Shown here one piece after another: positions 1 through 7,474 of a stretch of DNA of 19,229 nucleotides. The stretch spans positions 1 through 19,229 of the forward strand of contig CAKVLL010000035.1 in assembly GCA_934757255.1 (NCBI GenBank). Reading direction: 5' to 3'. Within the stretch, counting starts at the first letter, position 1, and every line of letters starts with the position of its first letter. Source of the stretch: an uncultured Candidatus Melainabacteria bacterium. Lineage in GTDB: Bacteria > Cyanobacteriota > Vampirovibrionia > Gastranaerophilales > Gastranaerophilaceae. The translations under genes were made by a program, and so were the position numbers. Under the pieces are notes generated by a model, which worked only from the letters and a program-made list of their open reading frames with translations, made no database searches and was not told the DNA's origin.

Positions 1-120
1 GTGTAAATTTTTGTAAATTTTTCTTGACAACATGTATCATGAATTAAAAATTTATAATAACATGCCATGTATCAACTATCCCCAAATCTCCTCCCAAAAT
101 TAATATGGAAAAATACTTAT
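1..120. other. AT-rich leader region upstream of pflA
   Basis: No gene is visible here. The 9-base word CATGTATCA occurs twice in the same orientation (31-39 and 66-74). A small palindrome, ACATG-C-CATGT, spans 60-70. A perfect TTGACA lies at 24-29 and a TATAAT at 53-58, but the 23-base gap is too long for an ordinary sigma-70 promoter. The region could be a control region for pflA, or the 3' flank of a gene just outside the window. Confidence 0.3.
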
Positions 121-153
121 ACTGACTCATAGATTGAGTCAGTTTCTTTTTTT
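121..153 (+). terminator. Rho-independent terminator upstream of pflA
   Basis: A perfect 9-bp stem (121-129 with 135-143) closes a 5-base loop and is followed by a T-rich tract to 153. It points rightward. It either ends a gene just left of the window (pflB would be a natural neighbour) or acts as a leader attenuator for pflA, which starts 35 bases further on. Confidence 0.75.
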
Positions 154-162
154 GTAATAAAA

Positions 163-168
163 TATAAT
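163..168 (+). promoter_or_regulatory. Possible -10 element for pflA
   Basis: A perfect TATAAT lies between the terminator at 121-153 and the pflA ribosome binding site (AAAGGGG, 176-182). No convincing -35 hexamer lies 16-18 bases upstream, and the implied leader is very short. This is a weak call in an AT-rich background. Confidence 0.25.
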
Positions 169-188
169 TATAGTTAAAGGGGAAAATT

Positions 189-932
189 ATGCCTAAAGAA
201 ACATTTGGAAACATACATTCCATTGAAAGTTGCGGAACCGTAGATGGTCCGGGAATCCGTTTTGTAGTATTCACTCAAGGTTGTCCTATGAGGTGCAAAT
301 ATTGTCACAATCCGGACACTTGGGAATTTAAAGACAATCAAAAAATGAGCGTCGACGAAATAATTAACCAATACGAAGGCGTCAAAGAATTTTGTTCTGG
401 CGGTTTAACTGTAACCGGTGGCGAACCTATGTGTCAAATTGATTTTGTAACAGAATTATTTAAACGCTTAAATGCAAAGGGTGTAAATACTGCGCTTGAT
501 ACTTCTGGCGTTCTATTCAACAAAGATAATACGGAAAAAGTTGATGAATTGATGAAATACACCAGTGTTGTACTTCTTGATATAAAACATATTGATGACG
601 AGGAACACAAAAAACTTACAAAACATTCTAACAAAAATATTTTAGACTTTGCGAGATACTTATCAGATATTAAGAAACCTATGTGGGTAAGACACGTAGT
701 TGTTCCAGAAATTACTTATAAAAAAGAGTATCTAACACGATTAGGCGAATTTTTGGCAACATTAACAAATGTCGTTGCATTGGATGTGCTACCATATCAT
801 GATATGGCAATTCCAAAATATGAAAATCTTGGAATTGAATACCCCTTAAAAGGAGTTCCTCCACTTACACACGACGAAGCAATAAAGGCTAGAAATATTA
901 TTTTGAAAGCTTACAGAGCTAATAAGAAATAA
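189..932 (+). CDS. pflA: Pyruvate formate-lyase activating enzyme (radical SAM)
   Basis: This radical-SAM activase installs the catalytic glycyl radical on pyruvate formate-lyase, which cleaves pyruvate to acetyl-CoA and formate under anaerobic conditions. The 247-residue length is usual for PflA. The signature CxxxCxxC (C32, C36, C39, read as GCPMRCKYCHNPDTW) binds the 4Fe-4S cluster. The N-terminal IHSIESCGTVDGPGIRFVVF is typical of PflA, and TVTGGEPM is the SAM-binding GGE motif. The start is supported by AAAGGGG seven bases upstream. The gene lies alone between a terminator at 121-153 and a bidirectional terminator at 951-988. The formate-lyase itself (pflB) is not in the window and may be just to the left. 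It could serve another glycyl radical enzyme, but it lacks the extra ferredoxin-like cysteine clusters of those activases. Confidence 0.94.
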   Translation: MPKETFGNIHSIESCGTVDGPGIRFVVFTQGCPMRCKYCHNPDTWEFKDNQKMSVDEIINQYEGVKEFCSGGLTVTGGEPMCQIDFVTELFKRLNAKGVNTALDTSGVLFNKDNTEKVDELMKYTSVVLLDIKHIDDEEHKKLTKHSNKNILDFARYLSDIKKPMWVRHVVVPEITYKKEYLTRLGEFLATLTNVVALDVLPYHDMAIPKYENLGIEYPLKGVPPLTHDEAIKARNIILKAYRANKK

Positions 933-950
933 AATGTAGCGAAAGAGTAA

Positions 951-988
951 AAAAAATAAAGGAGTGGCAAAACCGCTCCTTTATTTTT
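951..988. terminator. Bidirectional terminator between pflA and the ion transporter
   Basis: A long hairpin: 952-964 pairs with 976-988 through A/T-rich ends and a GGAG/CTCC core, and GG/CC plus one GT pair extend it inward around a CAAAA loop (968-972). The A-run on the left and T-run on the right make it usable in both directions. It lies between the convergent stops of pflA and the transporter gene. Confidence 0.88.
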
Positions 989-1006
989 GCGAATATTAGT
1001 TTAAAA

Positions 1007-2329
1007 TTACATAAATTTCAAATTAATATAAATAGTACTTATCAACAATGACATTGCAACAACAGCAACACCATATTTCATAAATCTCATAAACGCAATC
1101 GGATGTTCTTCTTTCGCTGCATTTTCTGAAACTATAACGTTTGCCGCTGCGCCAATTATAGTAAGGTTTCCACCCAAACAAGCACCCAAAGACAAGCACC
1201 ACCAAATAGGTGTGGTATAAGCTTCGCCCATTGTTTTTTGAATTTCCACTAACATTGGTGACATTGTAGCAGTATAAGGAATATTATCAATAATACCGGA
1301 AATTAAACCTGAACCCCATAGAATTAACATAGAAGTTGCTTCTTGTGAACCTTGAGTTACCTTAAGAATCCATTCTGCCATCAACCTAATACCACCGGAA
1401 GCTTCTACACCACCGATAATAATGAACAAGCCGATGAAGAAGAATATTGTATTCCACTCAACATCTTTTAATATATTTGTAGGTTTTTCAAATAATAACA
1501 ACACACTTGCACCAAGCATTGCAGCTACACAAGTTTCAATATGAGTAATGTCATGCGTTACAAATCCTAAAATTACAAGAGTCAAAACTAGCATTGAACG
1601 AATCATTAAGTTTTTGTCAGTAATTGTTTTGGAATTGTCAATTTCCGCAACTTCTTTCATTTTATCTTCGTCAGCATGAAGTTTTGATTTGAAAACTATT
1701 GATAAAAATGCAATAACCGTGAATAAGATAATAAGTATTACTGGTGTTAAATTATTCAAGAAATCCATAAATGAAAAACCAGCAGCGCTACCAATAATTA
1801 TATTTGGAGGATCTCCAATTAAAGTTGCCGTTCCTCCAATATTAGATGCAAAAATTTCTGTAAGCAAAAATGGAATTGGGTCTATTTCCAATTTTCTAGC
1901 TATTGCAAATGTAATTGGCATTATTAAAATTACAGTTGTTACATTATCTAAAAACGCACTTACAACGGCAGTAAAAACACCCAATGCCGCTAATATCAAA
2001 ACAGGATGTCCTTTAGTAGCTTTCATCAATTCGTTTGCTAAATAACTAAAAACGCCACTTCTTGTTGTAATATTTACAATAATCATCATTGAAACTAGTA
2101 AGAATATTACATTGAAGTCAACAAAGTTGATAAAATAATGCGGATTTAAAACATCTCCAGTCATTTTAGCTTGGCTTACTAAACCTAAAATTATCGTTAT
2201 TCCTGCACCCAATAGTGCAATTGTAACTTTTGGTATTTTCTCCATTGCGATAAATATATATGCTAGAATTAATATTCCAGCTGAAATCAGCACATTATGT
2301 GCCGATACAAAATTTTGTATAAATTCCAT
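1007..2329 (-). CDS. ArsB/NhaD-type ion transporter (IT superfamily)
   Basis: A 440-residue polytopic inner-membrane protein of the ion-transporter superfamily (ArsB, NhaD, P-protein, SLC13 relatives), probably a Na+/H+ antiporter or anion permease. About 11 hydrophobic segments fall in two related halves. The first carries FLDNVTT (126-132) and NIGGTATLIGDPPNIIIG (163-180). The second carries DNIPYTATMSPM (348-359) and LGACLGGNLTIIGAAANV (381-398). Both have the DN...T and GG..T.IG..N pattern expected of inverted repeats in this fold. A charged cytoplasmic loop (about 214-242) joins the halves. The start is fixed by AAAGGAG six bases upstream (+ strand 2335-2341). The substrate cannot be told from sequence: arsenite, sodium and organic anions are all transported by relatives, and no arsenic-resistance genes lie nearby. 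Confidence 0.88.
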   Translation of the reverse strand: MEFIQNFVSAHNVLISAGILILAYIFIAMEKIPKVTIALLGAGITIILGLVSQAKMTGDVLNPHYFINFVDFNVIFLLVSMMIIVNITTRSGVFSYLANELMKATKGHPVLILAALGVFTAVVSAFLDNVTTVILIMPITFAIARKLEIDPIPFLLTEIFASNIGGTATLIGDPPNIIIGSAAGFSFMDFLNNLTPVILIILFTVIAFLSIVFKSKLHADEDKMKEVAEIDNSKTITDKNLMIRSMLVLTLVILGFVTHDITHIETCVAAMLGASVLLLFEKPTNILKDVEWNTIFFFIGLFIIIGGVEASGGIRLMAEWILKVTQGSQEATSMLILWGSGLISGIIDNIPYTATMSPMLVEIQKTMGEAYTTPIWWCLSLGACLGGNLTIIGAAANVIVSENAAKEEHPIAFMRFMKYGVAVVAMSLLISTIYINLKFM

Positions 2330-2373
2330 ATTTTCTCCTTTAATTTGTATACTAATAACAAAAAGTCATTAAT

Positions 2374-2694
2374 TTATGGAGCATTTGGAAAAATTTCTGT
2401 TTTATAAAGATGTGATATTATGTAAGATTTATTTATTAAAAGTTTATTTTCATTTCTAAATGTTGGATTTGTAGCGTTTGAGTTTTGTATTCCGCCAGCA
2501 CCAGATATAGTACCATTATCCGGATGAGAAGAAGGTAGCGCAATGCAACATTCTCCATCGTCCATCTCTATTCCATATTGGTGTTTTATTGGATTTGTAT
2601 CACTTGTATCTTGAAATCCAATTCCAATGGTAGTATTGGAGAATGAGAACACAAAAAAGAATATAATTAACAAAACTTTTGCTATTATTTTCAT
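2374..2694 (-). CDS. Small predicted secreted protein of unknown function
   Basis: I do not recognise this 106-residue protein. The N-terminus (MKIIAKVLLIIFFFVFSFSN) looks like a signal peptide: two lysines, a strongly hydrophobic core, then polar residues. The mature part is short and rich in Asn, Gly and Ser, has a Cys-Cys pair (within DDGECCIALP), and shows no known domain. The gene lies 44 bases upstream of the transporter gene in the same direction and may share its transcript. Against it, no clear ribosome binding site precedes the ATG; the upstream bases are almost all A and T. It could be a small envelope protein or a chance open frame. Confidence 0.5.
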   Translation of the reverse strand: MKIIAKVLLIIFFFVFSFSNTTIGIGFQDTSDTNPIKHQYGIEMDDGECCIALPSSHPDNGTISGAGGIQNSNATNPTFRNENKLLINKSYIISHLYKTEIFPNAP

Positions 2695-2764
2695 ACAAAA
2701 ATATTAGCACAAAAATAATAGCAAAAATTAAACAAATAAATTTAAAATCAACAGGGATTTTCTT

Positions 2765-3487
2765 CTAGTTCCAATATTTGTCCAACCACTTCGTTGGCTT
2801 AATATATCTGAATCCCATTTTTCCAAAATAACCTTTATATGCTTCTTCTGGGTTTGGCTTTCCATGGAAGATTAAAATCTTAGCTTCTTCCGGATCACGC
2901 GGAACTTTAAACCAGCACATTGGGAATTTATGTAAACATTGGCGCTTGAAGCTAACAACCCAATTTTTAGGCCAATATTTTAACAAACCTTTTCTATCCA
3001 TTTCATAAGACAAAAATGCTTGTTCATTCTTATATCTTTTTCTTATTGTTTTGCCTTCTTGATAAAAATGTTCAATAATATCAGGATGTTTACCAACTTC
3101 AAAACGAAAAACTGATGAGTTTCCAATAATATCGTGTGGGAAATCGTAATCTTTAGAGATTAAGAAACTTCCTTCAACTTCAAAAAATGGGTCAAGAGAA
3201 CTTCTGATAATAATATCCAAATCTAAAAATAGAGCAGTTCCTTTCAAGTCAGAAAGCGGATTTGCAAACAAGCCTAACTTTTTCCACATTCTATCTGGAA
3301 TGCCTTCGTCATTAAGTTCGGGAAGTGGACGAATCTCTACACCTTCTACAATACCTTCTGCATTGTCTGTAAAACACACAAATCTATGCGGCAAAGATAA
3401 ATTCTTTTCAACCATCTTATAAAGCTTATTTACATACTCAGGTCCGAATTTTGTTCCCCATTTAATGCAGATTACGTTTCTATCCAT
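2765..3487 (-). CDS. Small glycosyltransferase, nucleotide-sugar type with DxD motif
   Basis: A 240-residue soluble protein resembling GT8-like nucleotide-diphospho-sugar transferases. It starts with a beta-strand-like segment (VICIKWGTKFGPEYVNKLY). It then has a FVCFTDNAEG segment and GTALFLDLDIII, in which the LDLD around residues 88-91 fits the metal-binding DxD. Near the C-terminus IFHGKPNPEE resembles the HGxxKPW region of GT8 enzymes. There is no signal peptide or membrane segment, so it probably acts on the cytoplasmic side, for instance on a lipid-linked or surface glycan. The start is supported by GGAAGGAG just upstream and by an extended -10 promoter at 3518-3546. No other glycan genes are adjacent, so donor and acceptor are unknown. 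Confidence 0.75.
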   Translation of the reverse strand: MDRNVICIKWGTKFGPEYVNKLYKMVEKNLSLPHRFVCFTDNAEGIVEGVEIRPLPELNDEGIPDRMWKKLGLFANPLSDLKGTALFLDLDIIIRSSLDPFFEVEGSFLISKDYDFPHDIIGNSSVFRFEVGKHPDIIEHFYQEGKTIRKRYKNEQAFLSYEMDRKGLLKYWPKNWVVSFKRQCLHKFPMCWFKVPRDPEEAKILIFHGKPNPEEAYKGYFGKMGFRYIKPTKWLDKYWN

Positions 3488-3517
3488 TTATAACTCCTTC
3501 CAACTAAATCCCCCTTT

Positions 3518-3546
3518 TTTATACCATAAATAAATTACAGGTGCAA
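3518..3546 (-). promoter_or_regulatory. Extended -10 promoter for the glycosyltransferase gene
   Basis: Read on the minus strand: TTGCAC (3541-3546), a 17-base spacer, then TATAAA (3518-3523) preceded by TGG, which gives an extended -10. Transcription would start near 3511, leaving a leader of about 24 bases that contains GGAAGGAG. Confidence 0.55.
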
Positions 3547-3594
3547 ATGACTTCTCTGCTTGGAGACGTAAATGTTAACAAATAATGCGGAACA

Positions 3595-3786
3595 CATAAG
3601 CGATTCCCACCTTTTATTTAATCAGTCATTGCAAGGAAATGTAACGAGGCAATCTATACCACCCTCATCAGAGCTCCGCCCAGCTTCTCCCCTCAAAGGG
3701 AGAAGCCGAAATTTGCGTAAAATTGGCGCATTTCACTGCTTCGCCCTTGAGGGGAGAAGCTGGCGAAGCCTGATGAGGGTGGTATA
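3595..3786. repeat. MITE-like palindromic element with composite REP modules
   Basis: The right part is a large imperfect inverted repeat. 3655-3700 pairs with 3744-3786, both arms reading TATACCACCCTCATCAG then a CAGCTTCTCCCCTC-type core, with single-base insertions in the left arm. The left arm holds its own hairpin (3683-3691 with 3698-3706). The left part (3595-3654) carries two more modules seen again at 7137-7474: a degenerate ...TAAGCG-TTCCCACC-T hairpin and a CAGTCATTGCAAGGA...GCAATCT palindrome. The outermost arms end in TATA on both sides, compatible with a TA target duplication of IS630/mariner-type MITEs, though this is unproven. The open frame across the palindrome has no ribosome binding site and is not called as a gene. 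Confidence 0.8.
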
Positions 3787-3899
3787 AAATTCAAACTTAT
3801 TCACTCTATAAAAAACAATTTTAGCAGGATTGTTAAGAAATATTGCAATTTTATTTTAATATATTTTCTTTTGTTAAGACTTTTGAAATATCTTTACAA
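3787..3899. other. AT-rich spacer between the MITE-like element and the GTA hairpin
   Basis: No gene is visible. A 6-bp inverted repeat (AACAAT/ATTGTT around TTTAGCAGG) lies near 3814-3834. The right end holds the possible promoter at 3871-3900. Confidence 0.4.

Positions 3900-3900
<1 letters not shown>
3871..3900 (+). promoter_or_regulatory. Possible promoter for the 1008-codon gene
   Basis: TTGTTA (3871-3876), an 18-base spacer and TACAAT (3895-3900) match sigma-70 at 4/6 and 5/6. The start point would fall inside the left stem of the GTA hairpin at 3900-3960, so the transcript would begin with the triplet array. A promoter further down (3970-4060) cannot be excluded. Confidence 0.35.
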
Positions 3901-3967
<67 letters not shown>

Positions 3968-4075
3968 CTAAAATGCCTAAAGTTTTAATGAAAAATGTCG
4001 ATAACTATGAGGTAAGTAAGATGTAAAAAATAAAAAATTGTACAAAATAACTCACAAGTTAGAAAGGATTTCCTC

Positions 4076-7000
4076 ATGGGTAACAACACAATCTCACAAA
4101 AAATTGATGCTTATGCACAAGCAAATTTGAAGGCATTGAAGAATGAAGAAGCAAAAACAGGACGCAAAATGACAAAATTTGACATTGCGCAGTATATGCT
4201 TCAACACGGCAAACTTAACAAAAACGAGTATGCAAACTGGATGAATACAACAGAAGGCTCAAATGCACTAAATTTATCAAAACAACAAACACAAGCTTTA
4301 AAAAACAGTAATGTTTGGGGATTTTCCGGTTTTATTGCACAAGGTGGCGGTACAAAATCTTACCTTGATAGTATGATGGATTTATCTCAAAAGGATCCTG
4401 TAGAGCAGTTTTTTGAGGTATATTCTCCACGTCAGCAAAAGTTGACTGATACAGTAACAGATAGAAAGAAAGAAGCTGCTAAATATACAAAACATGTTAA
4501 TGAACAAAAAGCAACTAAGCAACTGTTACATCCTAATGAAGCAATTAAAGAACAAAAATTAATGGATGAAATACGTTCTTTGCCGGAAGTTAAAGAAACT
4601 TATACAGAATTGATGAATGATATCAAGTTTCAAGAGATGGATAAAAAACAAAAAACTGAATTTTTGCTTAAAACAACAGGTCAAAAGTTCTATGAAGCTA
4701 AAGAACGTGGCGATAAAGAAGCAATGAAAGAATACCTAAAACAAGGGATTGGTCTAACATTTGCATATATGGACGATAAAGCTGGAATTACAGATATCAA
4801 AGAAGCTGCTAAAGAATTTTACGGTCTAAATGCATTCGTTGATACTATTGATAAGTTTGTTGATGACGGTGACGCTTCCAACTTAAGTTTTGGTGAAAAG
4901 ACTTGGGAAACTATTAAAGGTGCAGGTGACGCTGTAGATGGATTTATTGGTACACAAGGTGTGGCGTTTATGGGTACACTTGCCGTTGCGGCTGAAGCTG
5001 CAGCTGCAGCAGGCATAGGTAAAGCCTTTGCCTTGGTAACTCAAGCATACTTCGCATTTGAAGGTGGTACTATGGTCGTAGACGGTGCTGTTGATGTTGC
5101 AAACGCTCAAACAAAAGAAGAAGCAAGAGCCGGCGGTCAAGAACTTGGTACAGGTGCAATTATGCTTGGTGGTACAATAAAGTCTGCAATGGATGGATAT
5201 AATAATTACAAAATGGAAAAATCTGCACAACAAGAATTATCTAATGCTAGAAAAACATTAGGACTTGATGACGGTGTAGAATTAACAGAAAGTGCAATTA
5301 AAAATGCTAAGAAGGGCTTAGCTTTGAAAAACCATCCAGATAGAGGCGGTTCTGTAGAAACAATGCAAGAAATAAATAATGCAGCTAATCTACTACTTAA
5401 ATCATTAAATACTGGTTCTGCAAGGGCAGCAGTTGCAACAGGAAGACCAGCTGAAACAGTTAACAACACTCCAAATACTCCTGCAGTAAAAACGATGTCT
5501 AGTCCAAAAACAGGCACTGCTCCAACAATTCCTACGACCAAAATGGCTGAACTTGCAAAAACTCCGGAAGGTGTAAAACAAATGGAAGATGCTGGGCTCG
5601 TTGTGTCAAAAGCTAGCATTGATAAACTAGGAACAATTCATGAAGGACAAAGCCAATCTCCCGCAAGAGCTGTCAAGAAAATTGATTTTAGTGGCACTCC
5701 AGAAGAAGTTTGTGCTAAAAATCCACCATTGCAATATGATAAAGCTAGAGGTAAGTTCTTTAGAGAAGTTTCTTGGGATCAAGGCAAAACAAAGCAACCA
5801 ATGTATATTGAAGAAAACGATCCAAATGGTTACTTTATGATAAACTACGGCGAAGAGTCTTGGGACGGTGCATTACTCGGTGGAACAGAAGCTATCAAAT
5901 CTTATGTAGAACCTGAAGCTTACAACGCAAATGGTACAAAAATTCCGTTAGATCCTGCCAAAATGGATTATAATTGGACTACTGCATCTAAAGCAGCGCC
6001 TGTTAGATTTGCCAAAGTTCCAAAAGGAATGAAGGGAGTTGTTGGCAAAGAAGGTTTCCAACCTATTACTGGTGATAATCAAGTAATTGCAATGGATGTA
6101 AAAGGTCAACCATATATCAACACAGCACAATATGTTCTAGACAACACAAAAGGACTAGATGCTAAGTCTATAAAGGCATTGATGGAAATTGATCCAAGCG
6201 CAGATGCGTCCAAAGCAATATTAGATATTGCACGCACAGAAAGTGGCTTGAAAGAACTCAATGATGTAGGTATAACTGTAGAACGACTAAATGCTTACGT
6301 TGATAGAGATGGACATTCAGTTACACATGGAATTACAATAGACCAAAAAAATGCAGATGGAAATTTAACTACTAGAACGTATATAGAAAGTTTAGATGAT
6401 AGTGATATTGGATTTAAGTCAAAGATTACTACCACCCAATATAATCCTAATTCAGGAGTTCCAGTAGAAAGCAAAATGTCTAACGGAACTATCAATTATG
6501 ACAAAAATGGTAATATTTTATCTTTAACAGAAGAAACAGTGGAACTTATGCACAAGGATTATATTGACCTTAGACATTATGATACTAAAAAGACAACAGT
6601 TTCATACGAATATGATCAAGACGGATTAATCATCAAAAAAGATATTAAAAATGACTATAAAAATCTTAGAAGAACAGGCAGTGAAGAATTTGTTCTTCGA
6701 GATTTAACAGAAAAAACAAAATATGGTACACATAGAAAACAAATAAAATTAATCAATGGACACAAAGTTGGCATAGAAGAAATCCCAAATAAGGATGGTT
6801 CAATTATTGTTAAATTAGTAAATAGCAAAGGTCAATGCGTAACAAGAAAAATTCCAAAAGGCAAAAAGTATGAAATCAATGCAAGGCTTAATGAACTAAG
6901 AAATGGAGTAGATGTATCTGTATATGAATATGGGAAAACGACAAACAAAGAAACTCTTATGTCTATTGAAAAAGGATATTATTTCGAACCTCCTAAGACT

Positions 7001-7102
7001 GATTTTACACAATATAAACATTATAATAGAGATATTATACCCGTAGCCCCTGATATAACTACCCCAAAAACATCTTTAGATACAAATTTCTTTGAGGAAT
7101 AA
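4076..7102 (+). CDS. Large multidomain protein with Ala/Gly-rich hydrophobic segment and J-domain; function unknown
   Basis: The family is not recognised. It has 1008 residues and no signal peptide. Residues 1-260 are mostly charged and helical. Residues 285-345 and 354-370 are Ala/Gly-rich and hydrophobic (for example GTLAVAAEAAAAAGIGKAFA), resembling membrane-inserting glycine-zipper segments. Residues 388-445 look like a J-domain: LGL near the start, then LALKNHPDRGG with the HPD triad at 420-422, then MQEINNAANLLL. That triad lets DnaJ-type proteins stimulate Hsp70. A Pro/Thr-rich linker (455-490) follows. The C-terminal 500 residues are predicted beta-rich, with YD-like pieces such as VSYEYDQDG and GTINYDKNGNI. 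The start is supported by AAAGGA at 4063-4068. It is monocistronic, between the GTA hairpin and the repeat-derived terminators after 7137. It could be an effector, toxin-like or surface protein, but export is not shown. Confidence 0.85.
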   Translation: MGNNTISQKIDAYAQANLKALKNEEAKTGRKMTKFDIAQYMLQHGKLNKNEYANWMNTTEGSNALNLSKQQTQALKNSNVWGFSGFIAQGGGTKSYLDSMMDLSQKDPVEQFFEVYSPRQQKLTDTVTDRKKEAAKYTKHVNEQKATKQLLHPNEAIKEQKLMDEIRSLPEVKETYTELMNDIKFQEMDKKQKTEFLLKTTGQKFYEAKERGDKEAMKEYLKQGIGLTFAYMDDKAGITDIKEAAKEFYGLNAFVDTIDKFVDDGDASNLSFGEKTWETIKGAGDAVDGFIGTQGVAFMGTLAVAAEAAAAAGIGKAFALVTQAYFAFEGGTMVVDGAVDVANAQTKEEARAGGQELGTGAIMLGGTIKSAMDGYNNYKMEKSAQQELSNARKTLGLDDGVELTESAIKNAKKGLALKNHPDRGGSVETMQEINNAANLLLKSLNTGSARAAVATGRPAETVNNTPNTPAVKTMSSPKTGTAPTIPTTKMAELAKTPEGVKQMEDAGLVVSKASIDKLGTIHEGQSQSPARAVKKIDFSGTPEEVCAKNPPLQYDKARGKFFREVSWDQGKTKQPMYIEENDPNGYFMINYGEESWDGALLGGTEAIKSYVEPEAYNANGTKIPLDPAKMDYNWTTASKAAPVRFAKVPKGMKGVVGKEGFQPITGDNQVIAMDVKGQPYINTAQYVLDNTKGLDAKSIKALMEIDPSADASKAILDIARTESGLKELNDVGITVERLNAYVDRDGHSVTHGITIDQKNADGNLTTRTYIESLDDSDIGFKSKITTTQYNPNSGVPVESKMSNGTINYDKNGNILSLTEETVELMHKDYIDLRHYDTKKTTVSYEYDQDGLIIKKDIKNDYKNLRRTGSEEFVLRDLTEKTKYGTHRKQIKLINGHKVGIEEIPNKDGSIIVKLVNSKGQCVTRKIPKGKKYEINARLNELRNGVDVSVYEYGKTTNKETLMSIEKGYYFEPPKTDFTQYKHYNRDIIPVAPDITTPKTSLDTNFFEE

Positions 7103-7136
7103 CAAATTTTGCTGTTATAGCGGTAGCAGGCAGTAG

Positions 7137-7170
7137 GGTGGGAAAAGCATAAGCGGTTCACACCTTTTTT
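7137..7170 (+). terminator. Repeat-derived terminator after the 1008-codon gene
   Basis: GGTGGGAA (7137-7144) pairs with TTCACACC (7157-7164) with one G/A mismatch, and GC/GC pairs close an ATAA tetraloop. Six T follow (7165-7170). It lies 34 bases after the stop codon at 7102. Confidence 0.65.
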
Positions 7171-7289
7171 AAATCAGTTATTGCGAGGAATGAATGTAAC
7201 ATAGCAATTTATACTCACCCTCATCAGGCTTCGCCAGCTTCTCCCCTCAAAGGGAGAAGCGATGGAATGTGCCAGATTAGCGTAGCAGA

Positions 7290-7323
7290 TGTGAAAAGCG
7301 TAAGCGGTTCACACCTTTTTTTT
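7290..7323 (+). terminator. Second repeat hairpin with T-run
   Basis: TGTGAA (7290-7295) pairs perfectly with TTCACA (7308-7313). An inner GC-GTAA-GC closes with a GNRA tetraloop across an AA/GG internal loop. Eight T follow (7316-7323). Confidence 0.6.
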
Positions 7324-7443
7324 AAAATCAGTTATTGCAAGGAATGAATGTAACATAATTATTTATACTCACCCTCATCAGGCTTCGCCAGCTTCTCCCC
7401 TCAAAGGGAGAAGCGATGGAATGTGCCAGATTAGCGTAGCAGA

Positions 7444-7474
7444 TGGGAAAAGCGTAAGCGGTTCCCACCTTTTT
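7444..7474 (+). terminator. Third repeat hairpin with T-run, running into the next gene's stop codon
   Basis: TGGGAA (7444-7449) pairs with TTCCCA (7462-7467) around the same GC-GTAA-GC core. Five T follow (7470-7474). The T-run runs into the TAA stop of the leftward solute-binding protein gene (7473-7475). Confidence 0.55.

Larger units (their letters stand above)
7137..7474. repeat. Tandem composite REP-like repeat, 154-bp period
   Basis: Two full units and a third partial one. Each unit starts with a hairpin near (G/A)TG(G/T)GAAAAGC then TAAGCGGTT, followed by CACC and a T-run. Next comes a TTATTGC(G/A)AGGAATGAATG module. Last is CACCCTCATCAGGCTTCGCC with a 9-bp hairpin (7237-7245/7252-7260 and 7391-7399/7406-7414, loop CTCAAA). 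Identical bases in the hairpin module recur at 7237 and 7391, giving the 154-bp period. The same three modules, more diverged, occur at 3595-3786. The array fills the space between the convergent 1008-codon gene and the solute-binding protein gene. Confidence 0.88.

Noticed and set aside
1689..2045. 118-codon plus-strand frame inside the ion transporter gene
   Set aside because: It is the antisense shadow of conserved transporter segments. It has no Shine-Dalgarno and a composition typical of reverse-complement membrane protein codons.
3572..3787. 71-codon open frame across the palindromic element
   Set aside because: It lies over an inverted repeat, has no ribosome binding site, and its codons mirror the repeat arms. 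The openness comes from the GC-rich repeat rather than selection for protein.
5206..5619. 137-codon minus-strand frame inside the 1008-codon gene
   Set aside because: Antisense shadow of the J-domain and linker region, with no start signal and no recognisable domain.
7137..7474. CRISPR array
   Set aside because: The repeat unit is 154 bp with near-identical sequence throughout and internal hairpins; there are no short unique spacers and no cas genes.
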